This document shows, one piece after another, positions 53,025 through 61,571 of a stretch of DNA of 62,928 nt. Under the pieces are notes generated by a model, which worked only from the letters and a program-made list of their open reading frames with translations, was not told the origin of the DNA and did not search any database. Position 1 is the stretch's first letter; each line of letters starts with the position of its first letter. The translations under genes were made by a program, and so were the position numbers. Origin of the DNA: Xanthobacteraceae bacterium (GTDB taxonomy: Bacteria; Pseudomonadota; Alphaproteobacteria; Rhizobiales; Xanthobacteraceae); assembly GCA_019746355.1 (NCBI GenBank), contig JAIESC010000048.1:1-62928 (forward strand), written 5' to 3'.

Positions 53025-53807
53025 ATGCAGTCCGCGCCGATCATCGCCCTTGAGAATGTCAGCATCGCCTTTGGCGAGGAGCAGATCTACGACCGGCTGA
53101 GCTTCGACGTCCGCCGCGGCGAGTTCGTCTGCATCCTCGGCCCCTCGGGCTGCGGCAAGTCCACGTCGCTGCGGATCATCGGCGGACTGCTCGACGTGAA
53201 TGCCGGGCGCGTGGTCGTCGACGGCCGCGATCCGCATCAGGCCTGGTCGGACATCGCCTTTGTGTTCCAGTCGCCGCGGCTCGTCCCCTGGCGCACCGCG
53301 CTCGATAACGTTCTGCTCGGCTCGGAGCTGCGCTTTGGCACAAGCGACAAGGAGCAGCGGCGGACGCGTGCAACCGAGCTGCTGCGGCTGGTCGGGCTCG
53401 CCGGTGACGCGCGCAAGTATCCCTCCATGCTGTCGGGCGGCGAGCGCCAGCGGGTTGCGATTGCGCGTGCGCTCGCCGTCGATCCCAAGATCGTGCTGAT
53501 GGACGAGCCATTTTCGGCGCTCGATCCCAACATGCGCGGCCGGATGCGCTCGGAGATGGAGCGGATCTGGCTGGAGACGGGCAAAACCGTCGTGTTCGTC
53601 ACCCACGACATCGAAGAGTCGCTGCAACTGGCCGACCGTATCGTCGTCCTGTCCAACAAGCCGACCCGGGTGCTGGAGATCATCGAGTTGCAGACGCCGC
53701 GGCCGCGCGCGCTGAGCGATCCCGCCCTCGACACGCACCGCCAGAAATTGGTTAAGCTGTTCCGCTCGCTCGAGCAGCCGGCCGTCGAAAAGGAGACCGT
53801 CGCATGA
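53025..53807 (+). CDS. Nitrate/taurine-type ABC transporter ATP-binding protein
   Basis: A 260-residue ATPase with Walker A GPSGCGKST (about 44-52), Q-loop FQSPRLVPWRTALDNVL, signature LSGGERQRV, Walker B IVLMDEPFSALD and H-loop VFVTHDIEE. The layout and the RLVPW Q-loop segment match the nitrate/sulfonate/taurine group. Four bases overlap the binding-protein start (ATGA), so it leads a coupled operon with its binding protein, two permeases and two hydrolases. Confidence 0.93.
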   Translation: MQSAPIIALENVSIAFGEEQIYDRLSFDVRRGEFVCILGPSGCGKSTSLRIIGGLLDVNAGRVVVDGRDPHQAWSDIAFVFQSPRLVPWRTALDNVLLGSELRFGTSDKEQRRTRATELLRLVGLAGDARKYPSMLSGGERQRVAIARALAVDPKIVLMDEPFSALDPNMRGRMRSEMERIWLETGKTVVFVTHDIEESLQLADRIVVLSNKPTRVLEIIELQTPRPRALSDPALDTHRQKLVKLFRSLEQPAVEKETVA

Positions 53808-54799
53808 TCAAACGCCGCAATGTCCTGAAGCTGATGGCGGCTCCGGCCCTGATGACCGTCGCCCGTCCGGGCTTCGCGCAGGGGAAGGACAAGGTCACCT
53901 ACGCCTATCTGCTCGATCCGGCCTACGACGCCGTCACCTGGGCGATGAGCAACGGCAAGATCGCCTCCGACAAGATCACCGTCGAAGCGCGCGGCCTTGC
54001 GATCCCGCAATTGATCCAGGCCACGTCGGCGAAGCAGTACGACGTGATCATGACCGCCGTGATCGCCGTTCCGCCGGCTGCGGCGCGCGGCCTCGAGCTG
54101 AAGGTGCTGTCGACCGCGCTGCAGCAGTCGGCTCGCGGCGAGGGCGCTGGCGTCTGGGTCAAGAGCGACTCGCCGTTGAAAGACCCGAAGGACCTGAAAG
54201 GCAAGACGCTCGGCTCCTATGCGCTGCGTTCGACCGGCTACACCCAGGTGCGGCTGGCGCTGATCAAGAAGTACGGGCTCAACGCCGCGCTCGAAGGCGG
54301 CGACCTCAAGCAGGTGGAAATCCAGGCCCCGAACCTGCCCGGCGCGCTTGCCGCCGGCCAGATCGACGCCGCCACGCTCATTCACAGCCAGGCCTATCGC
54401 GCCCTGAAATCGGGCGAGTTCCGGCCGATCGCCGAAACCGGGCGCGACAACATCGAGGCCTTCGGCATGCGCTTCATCAGCGCGCTCAACGTGTCGTATC
54501 CGGAGCGTCTCGCGCAGCGCCCGGAGGCGTTCAAGGAGTTCAACCGCATGTTCCGCGAGTCGGTGCGCTATGCGCTCGCGAACCGCGATGAGGTGTTCGG
54601 TGCGGTCGGCAAGCAGACCAACCTGCCGCCCGACTTCTTCAACTGGTGGTTCGAGAAGAGCTCCGACGTTCCAGGCTCGTTCGAGGACAGCCACGCCCAG
54701 ATCATCAACAAGTTCTACGAGCTGTCGAAGGAGATCGGGATGATCCAGAGCTATCCCGACATCCGCAGCGTGGTCTGGGAGCACGCGCTGCGCTCGTGA
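53804..54799 (+). CDS. ABC transporter substrate-binding protein (NMT1/SsuA-like)
   Basis: A 331-residue periplasmic protein with an RR-containing, possibly Tat-like signal (KRRNVLKLMAAPALMTVARP, end near FAQ). The fold is that of NMT1/SsuA/TauA: VTYAYLLDPAYDAVTWAMSN, a YDVIMTAVIAVPPAAARG segment, and DLKGKTLGSYALRSTGY, which lines the anion or amine pocket in relatives. It is part of the ABC-hydrolase operon; the permease start overlaps its stop (TGATG). Ligand unknown. Confidence 0.9.
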   Translation: MIKRRNVLKLMAAPALMTVARPGFAQGKDKVTYAYLLDPAYDAVTWAMSNGKIASDKITVEARGLAIPQLIQATSAKQYDVIMTAVIAVPPAAARGLELKVLSTALQQSARGEGAGVWVKSDSPLKDPKDLKGKTLGSYALRSTGYTQVRLALIKKYGLNAALEGGDLKQVEIQAPNLPGALAAGQIDAATLIHSQAYRALKSGEFRPIAETGRDNIEAFGMRFISALNVSYPERLAQRPEAFKEFNRMFRESVRYALANRDEVFGAVGKQTNLPPDFFNWWFEKSSDVPGSFEDSHAQIINKFYELSKEIGMIQSYPDIRSVVWEHALRS

Positions 54800-55608
54800 T
54801 GAGCGGGACCGGCGCAACCCTTGCCCCATCGTTGCAGCCGCGCGGGCTGGTGGCGCGCTTAGGAGCGCGAAGGCTCGCGGCCCATCTGTTCACGCTGCTG
54901 TTCCTCGCGATATGGCAGGCGGCGTCGCTGATCGCGCCGTCCTATCTGCTGCCCGGGCCCATTCCGACGGCACAGCGGCTCTGGGTGTTCGTCACCAGCG
55001 CGCGCGACCTCGGCCATCTCGGCGCGTCGCTCTATCATGTCGCCGCAGCCATCGCGATCTCGTTCGTGATCGGCTCGCTGCTGGCGCTGGTCCCTTACTA
55101 CGTGCCGGTGCTGCGGTTTGCGATCGAGCGCCGCATCGGCCCGTTCCTGAATGCGTTCTCGGCGATCGGCTGGACGCTGCTCTCGATCATGTGGTTCGGG
55201 GTGTCGCCGCTCACCGTGATCTTTGCGATCAGCGCGGTGCTGGTGCCGTTCGCGCTGGTCAACATGGCGGCGGGCCTCGCCAACCTCGATCCCGAGATCA
55301 TGGAGATGGCCGGGAGTTTCACCCGGCGAAAGCTTTGGACGTTTGCGCTGGTGATCGTGCCCTCGCTCTATCCGTTCATCTTTGCGACGCTGCGCATCAT
55401 GTTCGGCGTGGCCTGGAAGGTGACGCTGACCGCCGAGCTGTTCGGCGGCAACAGCGGGCTCGGCTACATGATCAATCTGGCACGGCAGGAGTTCGACACC
55501 GCGACGATCTTTGCCGCGATCATCATCATCATTGCGTTCGTGCACGGCGTGGACCGCGCCGTGCTCGGTCCGCTGCAGGGGAGCGTGTCGCGCCACTATG
55601 CAGGCTGA
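54799..55608 (+). CDS. ABC transporter permease (SsuC/TauC-like), first
   Basis: A 269-residue inner-membrane permease with about six helices and the EAA loop MEMAGSFTRRKLWTFALVIV followed by PSLYP (about 170-194), which contacts the ATPase. The start overlaps the upstream stop by one base and was chosen for this coupling. An unrelated in-frame N-terminal extension is rejected because it reads the binding-protein gene in another frame. It works with the second permease as a heterodimer. Confidence 0.92.
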   Translation: MSGTGATLAPSLQPRGLVARLGARRLAAHLFTLLFLAIWQAASLIAPSYLLPGPIPTAQRLWVFVTSARDLGHLGASLYHVAAAIAISFVIGSLLALVPYYVPVLRFAIERRIGPFLNAFSAIGWTLLSIMWFGVSPLTVIFAISAVLVPFALVNMAAGLANLDPEIMEMAGSFTRRKLWTFALVIVPSLYPFIFATLRIMFGVAWKVTLTAELFGGNSGLGYMINLARQEFDTATIFAAIIIIIAFVHGVDRAVLGPLQGSVSRHYAG

Positions 55609-55618
55609 GCGGACAACC

Positions 55619-56368
55619 ATGTCACAGGCGCTCACCGGGCGGTTGCTCGGCGAGGGGCTCGTTGTGGCCGTGCTGCTCGCCTGGCTCGTACTGGGCCGCA
55701 ACCTGCCGGAATTCATCCTGCCCGGCCCGGTCGCGGTGGCGCGCCGGCTGCTCGACCTGTTCGTGACGCCGGAGTTCCTCTGGCATCTGGCGACGTCGAC
55801 CTGGCGCGTCCTGGTCTCGATCACGGCGGCGCTGTTGATCGGCGGCGGGCTCGCCTTTCTCGCCTGGGGCGTGCCGTGGCTCGACGGCGTGGTCGATGAG
55901 CGTATCAAGCCGGTGCTCAACTCGTTTCCATCGATCGGCTGGGCCATTCTCGCCGCGATCTGGTTCGATCCCGGCCACTTCGGCGTGATCTTCGTCGAGG
56001 TCGCGATCCTCATTCCGTTCTGCCTGATCAACATCGCCGAAGGCCTGCGCAATATCGATCGCGAGCTGATGGAGATGGGACGGAGCTTCACCCGGCACCG
56101 GGCGCGCATCCTGTTCCGCATCACCTTGCCGCTGCTGGTGCCCTACGGGCTGTCCGCCACCCGCATCGCCTATGGCATCGCCTGGAAGATTGCGCTGGTT
56201 GCAGAGCTGCTCGGCGCGCCGAGCGGCCTCGGCTACCTGATGCTGCGGGCCCAGACCGCCGCGGACTCGACGACCTTCCTTGCCACCTGCTTTGCCATCG
56301 TGCTGTTGTTCGTGGCGGGCGAGCGGCTGGTGATCGCGCCGCTGGAGCGGCGCTTTGCGCGGCGTTAG
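55619..56368 (+). CDS. ABC transporter permease (SsuC/TauC-like), second
   Basis: A 249-residue permease of the same family as the preceding one, with the EAA loop MEMGRSFTRHRARILFRITL followed by PLLVP. The two permeases are divergent copies and together form the heterodimeric pore. I start at the ATG at 55619 with GAGCGG upstream; the ATG at 55598, which would overlap the previous gene by 11 bases, is an alternative. It ends 10 bases before the carboxylesterase. Confidence 0.92.
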   Translation: MSQALTGRLLGEGLVVAVLLAWLVLGRNLPEFILPGPVAVARRLLDLFVTPEFLWHLATSTWRVLVSITAALLIGGGLAFLAWGVPWLDGVVDERIKPVLNSFPSIGWAILAAIWFDPGHFGVIFVEVAILIPFCLINIAEGLRNIDRELMEMGRSFTRHRARILFRITLPLLVPYGLSATRIAYGIAWKIALVAELLGAPSGLGYLMLRAQTAADSTTFLATCFAIVLLFVAGERLVIAPLERRFARR

Positions 56369-56378
56369 GGAGTTAGTC

Positions 56379-57884
56379 ATGACGATGACCGCGACCGATG
56401 ATCTGCTGGTTCGGACCGGGTCCGGCGAGTTGCGCGGCGCGCGCGAGAACGGCGTCGTGGTGTTTCGCGGCGTGCCGTACGCAGCAGCGCCGGTCGGCGA
56501 GCTGCGCTTTGCGCCGCCGCAGCCGGTGCAAGCGTGGCAGGGCGTGCGCGAGGCGACGAAAGACGGGCCGATCGCGCCGCAGGGGCGTTCGCGGCTTGCC
56601 CATGTGATGGGCGATTTCGAGCGGCCGCAGTCGGAAGACTGCCTGACGCTCAACATCTGGACGCCGGCGGCCGACGGCAAGAAGCGGCCGGTGATGGTCT
56701 TCATCCACGGTGGCGCGTTTGCGAGCGGCGCGGGCTCGCTGCCCTGGTATTCCGGCGAGCGGTTTGCCGCAAACGGCGATGTGGTGTTCGTCGCGATCAA
56801 CTACCGGCTGGGCGCGCTGGGCTTTCTCTGCCTGCCGGGGGTGAGCGACGGCAATCTCGGCCTGCTCGATCAGGTCGCGGCGCTCAAATTCGTGCGCGAC
56901 AACATCGCCGCTTTCGGCGGCGATCCGGACAACGTCACGGCAGTCGGCCAGTCCGCGGGTGCCGCTTCGATCGCCATCCTGATGACCATGCCGCAGGCCA
57001 AGGGCCTGTTCCGCCGTGCGATCCTGCAAAGCACGCCGTTCGGGCGCATGGCGCGGGCGCCGGAGGACGCGCACCGCATCGGCGGCCGGCTCCTTGAGGT
57101 TCTGGGATTGAGACCCGAGGAGAACGACAAGCTCAAGGCGCTGCCGTTCGCCAAATTCATCGCCGCGCAGGGCGAGGTCGCGCGGCTGGAGAAGAAATTC
57201 GCCGATGCGCTCGCGCCGTTCTGGCCGGTGATCGACGGCAAGGTCTATCCGGGCGAGGTCGCGCCGGCGCTCAAGGCCGGGGCCGGTGTCGAGATCGACA
57301 TTATGATCGGCACGACGCGCGAGGAGATGGCGGCGTTCTACTGCATCGATCAGGAGGTCGCGAACGCGGACGCTGCCGCCGTCGAGGGCGTGTTTGCGTC
57401 GCTGTTCAAAACCGACCACCGCGCCTACCTCGACGAGATCCGGCGGATGCGCGCCTCGCACACCAACGCCGCGCTGCTCGGCGACCTGATGAGCGACGCG
57501 ATGTTTCGCATCGGCAGCCTGCGCATGGCGGAAGCGCGCGCCGACCAGGGGCGGCCGGCTTACGTCTACCAGTTCGACTGGCAGTCGCCGGCGGGCTTCG
57601 AGTCCTGCCACTGCCTGGAGATTCCGTTCGTGCAGAACAATTTCGAGCACTGGACGGACTCGCCGATGCTCAAGGGTGCAAAGCCGGCCGAGACCAAAGG
57701 GCTGGCCGAGGCGATGCAGGGCGCCTGGATCGCCTTTGCGCGCAGCGGCAAGCCAGATCCTCCGCGGATGCCGGCATGGCCGCCATACCTCCGCGAAGAC
57801 CGCATGACCATGCGGTTCGACAGCCTGATCGGGCCGGTCAGCGATCTCGCCGGGCTTTCCTGGCGTCAGCCCTGGATACGCTGA
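56379..57884 (+). CDS. Type-B carboxylesterase
   Basis: A 501-residue alpha/beta hydrolase of the carboxylesterase/cholinesterase family. The oxyanion hole is HGGAF (about 110-114), and the nucleophile is Ser192 in GQSAG, where the family more often has GESAG. SEDCLTLNIWTP (85-96) is the second signature. The catalytic His is probably in CHCLEIPFV. No signal peptide, so it acts in the cytosol on the imported compound. The stop overlaps the next ATG (TGATG), coupling it to the cysteine hydrolase. Confidence 0.9.
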   Translation: MTMTATDDLLVRTGSGELRGARENGVVVFRGVPYAAAPVGELRFAPPQPVQAWQGVREATKDGPIAPQGRSRLAHVMGDFERPQSEDCLTLNIWTPAADGKKRPVMVFIHGGAFASGAGSLPWYSGERFAANGDVVFVAINYRLGALGFLCLPGVSDGNLGLLDQVAALKFVRDNIAAFGGDPDNVTAVGQSAGAASIAILMTMPQAKGLFRRAILQSTPFGRMARAPEDAHRIGGRLLEVLGLRPEENDKLKALPFAKFIAAQGEVARLEKKFADALAPFWPVIDGKVYPGEVAPALKAGAGVEIDIMIGTTREEMAAFYCIDQEVANADAAAVEGVFASLFKTDHRAYLDEIRRMRASHTNAALLGDLMSDAMFRIGSLRMAEARADQGRPAYVYQFDWQSPAGFESCHCLEIPFVQNNFEHWTDSPMLKGAKPAETKGLAEAMQGAWIAFARSGKPDPPRMPAWPPYLREDRMTMRFDSLIGPVSDLAGLSWRQPWIR

Positions 57885-58591
57885 TGCATTCGGTGACGGT
57901 GCGCCAGGAGATCGTCGATCGCGTGCTGAAGCGGCGCGGCCGCTATCACCTGTTCGACCGGCTCGATCCGAAGCGAACCGCGCTGATCGTGATCGACATG
58001 CAGACCGTGTTCTGCGCCCCCGGAAGCCCGGCCGAGGTGCCGGCGTCGCGCGGCATCGTCGAACCGATCAACGGCCTCACGGCCGGGCTTCGCGAGCTTG
58101 GCGTGCCGGTGATCTGGGTGCTGCATGCCAACAGCCGGATCGGCGGCAAGGAAGGCGGCAAGAGCGACTGGGAGCTGTTCTTCAACACCATCGTCGCCGA
58201 CGAGGTCCGCGAGCGGACCCTGGATAGCCTCACCGCCGAGAAGCAAAGCGTCTGGAGCGGGCTGGTCACCGGACCGGCCGATCACACCGTGCTGAAGAAC
58301 CGCTACAGCGCGCTCATTCCGGGCTCGTCGCCGCTCGAGCGCGTGCTGCGCGGCATGGGCATCGACACCATCCTGGTCGCCGGTACGAAAACCAACATCT
58401 GCTGCGAGTCGACCGCGCGCGACGCGATGATGCTCGATTTCAAGGTGGTGCTGGTCGAGGACTGCTGTGCGGCGCTGTCCGACGACGAGCACCGCGGCGC
58501 GCTGGAAAACATCATCCAGCAGTTCGGCGATGTGATGACGGCCGACGAGGTCTTGCTTCGTCTGAAGCAGATTGAAAACCGTCCGGCGTAG
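57884..58591 (+). CDS. Isochorismatase-family cysteine hydrolase
   Basis: A 235-residue isochorismatase-fold hydrolase. The catalytic triad is Asp38 in IVIDMQ, Lys138 in VLKNRYSAL and Cys173 in GTKTNICCEST. Biuret hydrolase, N-carbamoylsarcosine amidase and ureidoacrylate amidase share this layout, so an amide or carbamate substrate is plausible. The ATG overlaps the carboxylesterase stop. It is last gene of the six-gene ABC-hydrolase unit. Confidence 0.9.
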   Translation: MHSVTVRQEIVDRVLKRRGRYHLFDRLDPKRTALIVIDMQTVFCAPGSPAEVPASRGIVEPINGLTAGLRELGVPVIWVLHANSRIGGKEGGKSDWELFFNTIVADEVRERTLDSLTAEKQSVWSGLVTGPADHTVLKNRYSALIPGSSPLERVLRGMGIDTILVAGTKTNICCESTARDAMMLDFKVVLVEDCCAALSDDEHRGALENIIQQFGDVMTADEVLLRLKQIENRPA

Positions 58592-58643
58592 CGCTCCTCG
58601 CGCGTGCCCGGCTGTGCGCGGGTCGCAAGACGGTCACGGCCGA

Positions 58644-58721
58644 TCACCAGTAGCCGGCGAGGCAGATCAGGTTGGCGAGGCACGCCAGCAACAGCCCAAG
58701 GACCAGCGTCTTGTTGGTCAT
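58644..58721 (-). CDS. 25-residue hydrophobic micro-peptide
   Basis: MTNKTLVLGLLLACLANLIC followed by LAGYW, a single predicted membrane helix with two Cys and a short polar N-terminus. GGAG lies seven bases before the ATG. It is too short for usual gene calls but the ribosome-binding site and composition support translation. Function unknown; it could be a small membrane regulator or toxin-like peptide. Confidence 0.5.
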   Translation of the reverse strand: MTNKTLVLGLLLACLANLICLAGYW

Positions 58722-59081
58722 GGTTACGCTCCGAAAAAATCGCACTCCAAATTTCGGCTCCCGGGATCGAAGCAACGCCCGACTCGAGAATCGATGCGCA
58801 GAGCATGAGCGTTCGCGGGTCAAGAGTCCCAAACTGTATTTTTCCGCGGATTCATCCCTCGTTTACCGGACGGAGTCCGATTCCCGTCCGGGATTTTTGG
58901 CGTGCCGCGCGCGACGGGCGGCCGAATCGCGAGCGCCGTGGTTGTCGCCGGTTTGTGATTCAGCGGTGAATTTCGCGCCAGCGCGCAAGACTCGCGCATG
59001 CGAATCAGTGGAAAAGTGTCAGGCGAGGGGGTGGATTGCTCTCCTTACCTCGTCGTTCATTCCAACCTGAAAGAGGATGCC
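58722..59081. other. Intergenic region between the two micro-ORFs
   Basis: About 360 bases. Open frames here look like shadows on both strands. It must hold the divergent promoters for the 25-residue and the 18-residue peptides. I see no clear conserved motif beyond the AGAGGA ribosome-binding site at its right end. Confidence 0.4.
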
Positions 59082-59138
59082 ATGGCGAAGAAAGCCAAGA
59101 AGGCGAAAAAGGCGAAGAAGGCTCGCAAGAAGAAGTAA
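59082..59138 (+). CDS. 18-residue Lys/Ala micro-peptide (KKAKK repeats)
   Basis: MAKKAKKAKKAKKARKKK, four near-identical AKK units plus a basic end. AGAGGA stands correctly before the ATG and a stem-loop follows the stop. The pattern resembles the C-terminal tail of histone-H1-like proteins, so nucleic-acid binding is likely; similar tiny genes are known in Bradyrhizobium relatives. It is independent of its neighbours. Confidence 0.6.
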   Translation: MAKKAKKAKKAKKARKKK

Positions 59139-59158
59139 TTTGGGCGTTTGGTTTTCAT

Positions 59159-59182
59159 GGCTCGGGCGCAAATGCCCGAGCC
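59159..59182 (+). terminator. Stem-loop after the Lys/Ala micro-peptide
   Basis: GGCTCGGGC pairs perfectly with GCCCGAGCC around GCAAAT, 20 bases after the stop, followed by TTCATTG, a weak T tract. Confidence 0.6.
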
Positions 59183-59217
59183 TTCATTGCGTTGTTTCGT
59201 TCCGGAGTCCTCACGGC

Positions 59218-59967
59218 CTACCGATAGCCGCCGGAAGCGCGGAGCCGTTCGCCGGTCAGCCAGCGCGAGTCATCAGAGGCGAGGAACACCGCAACCCGCG
59301 CGATGTCGTCGGGCTGGCCAAAGCGGCCGAGTGGCGTGCGCGCGATGATCGCTTTCTCGAAATCGCTGCCGATCACGCCCGCGGCATGGGTGCCCTCAGT
59401 CTCGACGCCGCCCGGCGCCAGCACGTTGACGCGGATGTTGCGCGGGCCGAGTTCGGCGGCGAGCACGCGCGACAGCGTGTCGACCGCACCCTTGGTCGCC
59501 GAATAGACCGATGCCGTTGCCACGTTGTCCTCGCTCGCGACCGAGCTGACGTTGATGACGCTGCCGCCGTTCGGCCCGAAGTGCCGCGCGGCCTCCTGCG
59601 TCGCGAGGATGGTGCCGAGCACGTTGGTGTTGAACTGGCGGTGGAATTCGCCCTCGGTGATCTCGTCCAGCGGCTGGAATTTGTAGATGCCGGCGTTGTT
59701 GACCAGCACGTCGAGCGCGCCAAACGCCTTCCGGGTCTCCTCGAACAGCTGCTTCACATCCGCTGCCTTGGCGACGTCGCCCTTCACCGCGATCGCCTTT
59801 CCGCCCTGGGACTTGATATCGGCGACGACGCGCTCAGCGCCTGCTTTGCTCGATGCGTAGTTCACCACCACCGCAGCGCCCGCCTTGGCGAGGCTTTTGG
59901 CGATGCCCGCCCCGATGCCCTTCGACGCGCCGGTGACGACGGCGACTTTGCCCTTGAGATCGCTCAT
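59218..59967 (-). CDS. Short-chain dehydrogenase/reductase
   Basis: A 249-residue classical SDR. The cofactor loop TGASKGIG is at 12-19, NNAG at 90-93, catalytic Ser141/142 with Tyr155 and Lys159 in VYSATKGA. The segment NYASSKAGAERVV after the second strand lacks an acidic residue, which suggests NADP(H). It ends WLTGERLRASGGYR, with the usual SDR C-terminus (TGxxxxxxGG). The minus-strand ArsR gene lies upstream at 60259-60552, separated by a palindromic element. Substrate unknown. Confidence 0.92.
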   Translation of the reverse strand: MSDLKGKVAVVTGASKGIGAGIAKSLAKAGAAVVVNYASSKAGAERVVADIKSQGGKAIAVKGDVAKAADVKQLFEETRKAFGALDVLVNNAGIYKFQPLDEITEGEFHRQFNTNVLGTILATQEAARHFGPNGGSVINVSSVASEDNVATASVYSATKGAVDTLSRVLAAELGPRNIRVNVLAPGGVETEGTHAAGVIGSDFEKAIIARTPLGRFGQPDDIARVAVFLASDDSRWLTGERLRASGGYR

Positions 59968-60094
59968 GATCTTTCTCCTAAGCTGGTCGGCTGACGTTTC
60001 GATAATTCGATGATCGTCGAATTATGAAGCGGTCAGCCGTTCTGCAAGGGGCGGGCGAGGGCCAAATCCAAAGCGTGAGAAAAGCCACGCCGGC

Positions 60095-60234
60095 GTCATT
60101 CCGGGACAGGCCCAACGGGTCCGCGCGAAGCGCGGCCCGATGACAGGCTCCGGCCGGAGCCCGGAATCCAGCCGGGGGGCGGCGTGCGCAACTGGATTCC
60201 GGGCTCGCTCGCTGCGCTCGCGCTCCGGAATGAC
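60095..60234. repeat. Nested palindromic element, copy 2
   Basis: The outer inverted repeat is GTCATTCCGG (60095-60104) with CCGGAATGAC (60225-60234). The inner one is CCCGGAATCCAG (60160-60171) with CTGGATTCCGGG (60192-60203), identical to the inner arms of the element at 32674-32810. The dispersed core present in that copy is absent here. Confidence 0.88.
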
Positions 60235-60258
60235 CGTGGGGAGAGGCCGGAGCAGCCG

Positions 60259-60552
60259 TTAGATTTTCGCAAGCCGGTCCAGATACGCGTGCAGCACGTC
60301 GCGCTTGAGCACGAGATTGGCGAACTTGCCCTCACGGAGGATCTCGATCAGCCCCGCGGTCTCGAGCTCCTTCAGGTGATGCGACATGGTCGCCGGACTG
60401 ATCTCCTGACCCTTGTGCAGCGCCGCGCATGCCATCGGCTCGTCGCATGCGCCGATCGCCTTCAGCATCTCGTAGCGTCGCGGCTCGGCGAGTGCGCGGG
60501 CGATGCGCTCGAAATCGCGGTCGGTGAGGCGGGGGCGCTTGGCGGCCAGCAT
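60259..60552 (-). CDS. ArsR-family winged-helix regulator
   Basis: A 97-residue helix-turn-helix protein. The recognition region reads [20 protein letters not shown], the ArsR-type winged helix, followed by the wing [24 protein letters not shown] upstream of it has two Cys that could sense metal or redox state. It is divergent from the DoxX gene at 60679 with a 126-base gap and may regulate it and the SDR. The ATG at 60552 fits the domain start. Confidence 0.87.
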   Translation of the reverse strand: MLAAKRPRLTDRDFERIARALAEPRRYEMLKAIGACDEPMACAALHKGQEISPATMSHHLKELETAGLIEILREGKFANLVLKRDVLHAYLDRLAKI

Positions 60553-60678
60553 GGAACAAAGGTAGTCGGTTCGCGAAAAATATCCAGCACGCACAACCTT
60601 TCAGCAAAATGTGAACCCACGCCGCCGCGGCGGGCGTTAGACCTGTGGCCTCAAGTCAGAAGCGCTGGAGATGTGCCC

Positions 60679-61107
60679 ATGCCGCTCGCAAACACCGCCG
60701 ACCGTTACTTCCCCCAGGTGCTGAGCATCGTCCGGATCATGACGGCTCTGCTCCTGCTGCAGCATCCGCTGTCGAAGTTCTTCGCCTTTCCGCTGGCGAT
60801 GAAGGCGCCGGCGATGTTCTCGCTCATCTGGTTCGCCGGCGCGATCGAACTCGTGTTCGGCGTGCTGCTGCTGATCGGCCTGTTTTCCCGCTTCGCGGCG
60901 TTCATCCTGTCGGGCGAACTGGCCTTTGCCTACTTCATCGGCCACGCGCCGCAGGGGTTCTTCCCGCTGACCAACCGCGGCGAGGCGGCGGTGCTGTTCT
61001 GCTTCCTGTTCCTCATGCTTGCGTTCACCGGCGGCGGCGCGTGGAGCGTCGATGCGATGCGCGGGCGGGACGTGATAAGCGGCAGGGCGCGCGCTGCACG
61101 GGTTTAG
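60679..61107 (+). CDS. DoxX family membrane protein
   Basis: A 142-residue protein with four predicted helices: LSIVRIMTALLLLQHPLSKF, then FSLIWFAGAIELVFGVLLLI, FAAFILSGELAFAYFIGHAP, and AAVLFCFLFLMLAFTGGGAW. The HP/HAP residues in the loops are typical. It diverges from the ArsR gene, so a thiol- or metal-responsive control is plausible. GGAG lies eight bases before the ATG at 60679. Confidence 0.87.
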   Translation: MPLANTADRYFPQVLSIVRIMTALLLLQHPLSKFFAFPLAMKAPAMFSLIWFAGAIELVFGVLLLIGLFSRFAAFILSGELAFAYFIGHAPQGFFPLTNRGEAAVLFCFLFLMLAFTGGGAWSVDAMRGRDVISGRARAARV

Positions 61108-61172
61108 CCCGCGCTTGCCATGCGCGCCCGGGTGGCGCCTGATTGGGGCTCCGTAACAACGTGGGGCCTGTC

Positions 61173-61367
61173 ATGGCATTCGTGCAGTTCACCGCACCTG
61201 ACGATCAGCCTGTCATCATCAACAGCGAGCGCATCGTCGTTGCGTCGTCGATCCCGGCCGATGAGGAGCCGGCGCAGGGCACGTGCATCACCTTCACCAA
61301 TGGCGGTCAACAGGCCGTGAAGGAGAACATCGCCGATGTGCTGCGACGATTGAACATCAGCGCGTAG
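61173..61367 (+). CDS. Small FlbD-like beta protein
   Basis: A 64-residue protein. MAFVQFTAPDDQPVIINSER followed by IVVAS, then GTCITFTNGGQQAVKENIAD, resembles the small FlbD fold (a strand, NPxxI turn, T-NG and a final helix). No flagellar gene is nearby, so the relation may be structural only. Upstream in-frame ATG rejected as it reads the repeat-like spacer. Function unknown. Confidence 0.6.
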   Translation: MAFVQFTAPDDQPVIINSERIVVASSIPADEEPAQGTCITFTNGGQQAVKENIADVLRRLNISA

Positions 61368-61571
61368 CGTGCCGGGCGATGCCGATAGTGCGGGAGTGCA
61401 GCGGCAGCCTAGGGTGGGCTGAGCCGCGCAGCGGCATAGCCGTCCGAAGAACGGCGTCGCTCCGAACAAGAACGCGTGGGCCTGGCCATAGCGCGGTCCC
61501 CTACAACCGGCTGAACTTGGCCGGGTCGTTGCGCGACTAACTCTCGCGAGGACCCGATGACCCGATGACCC

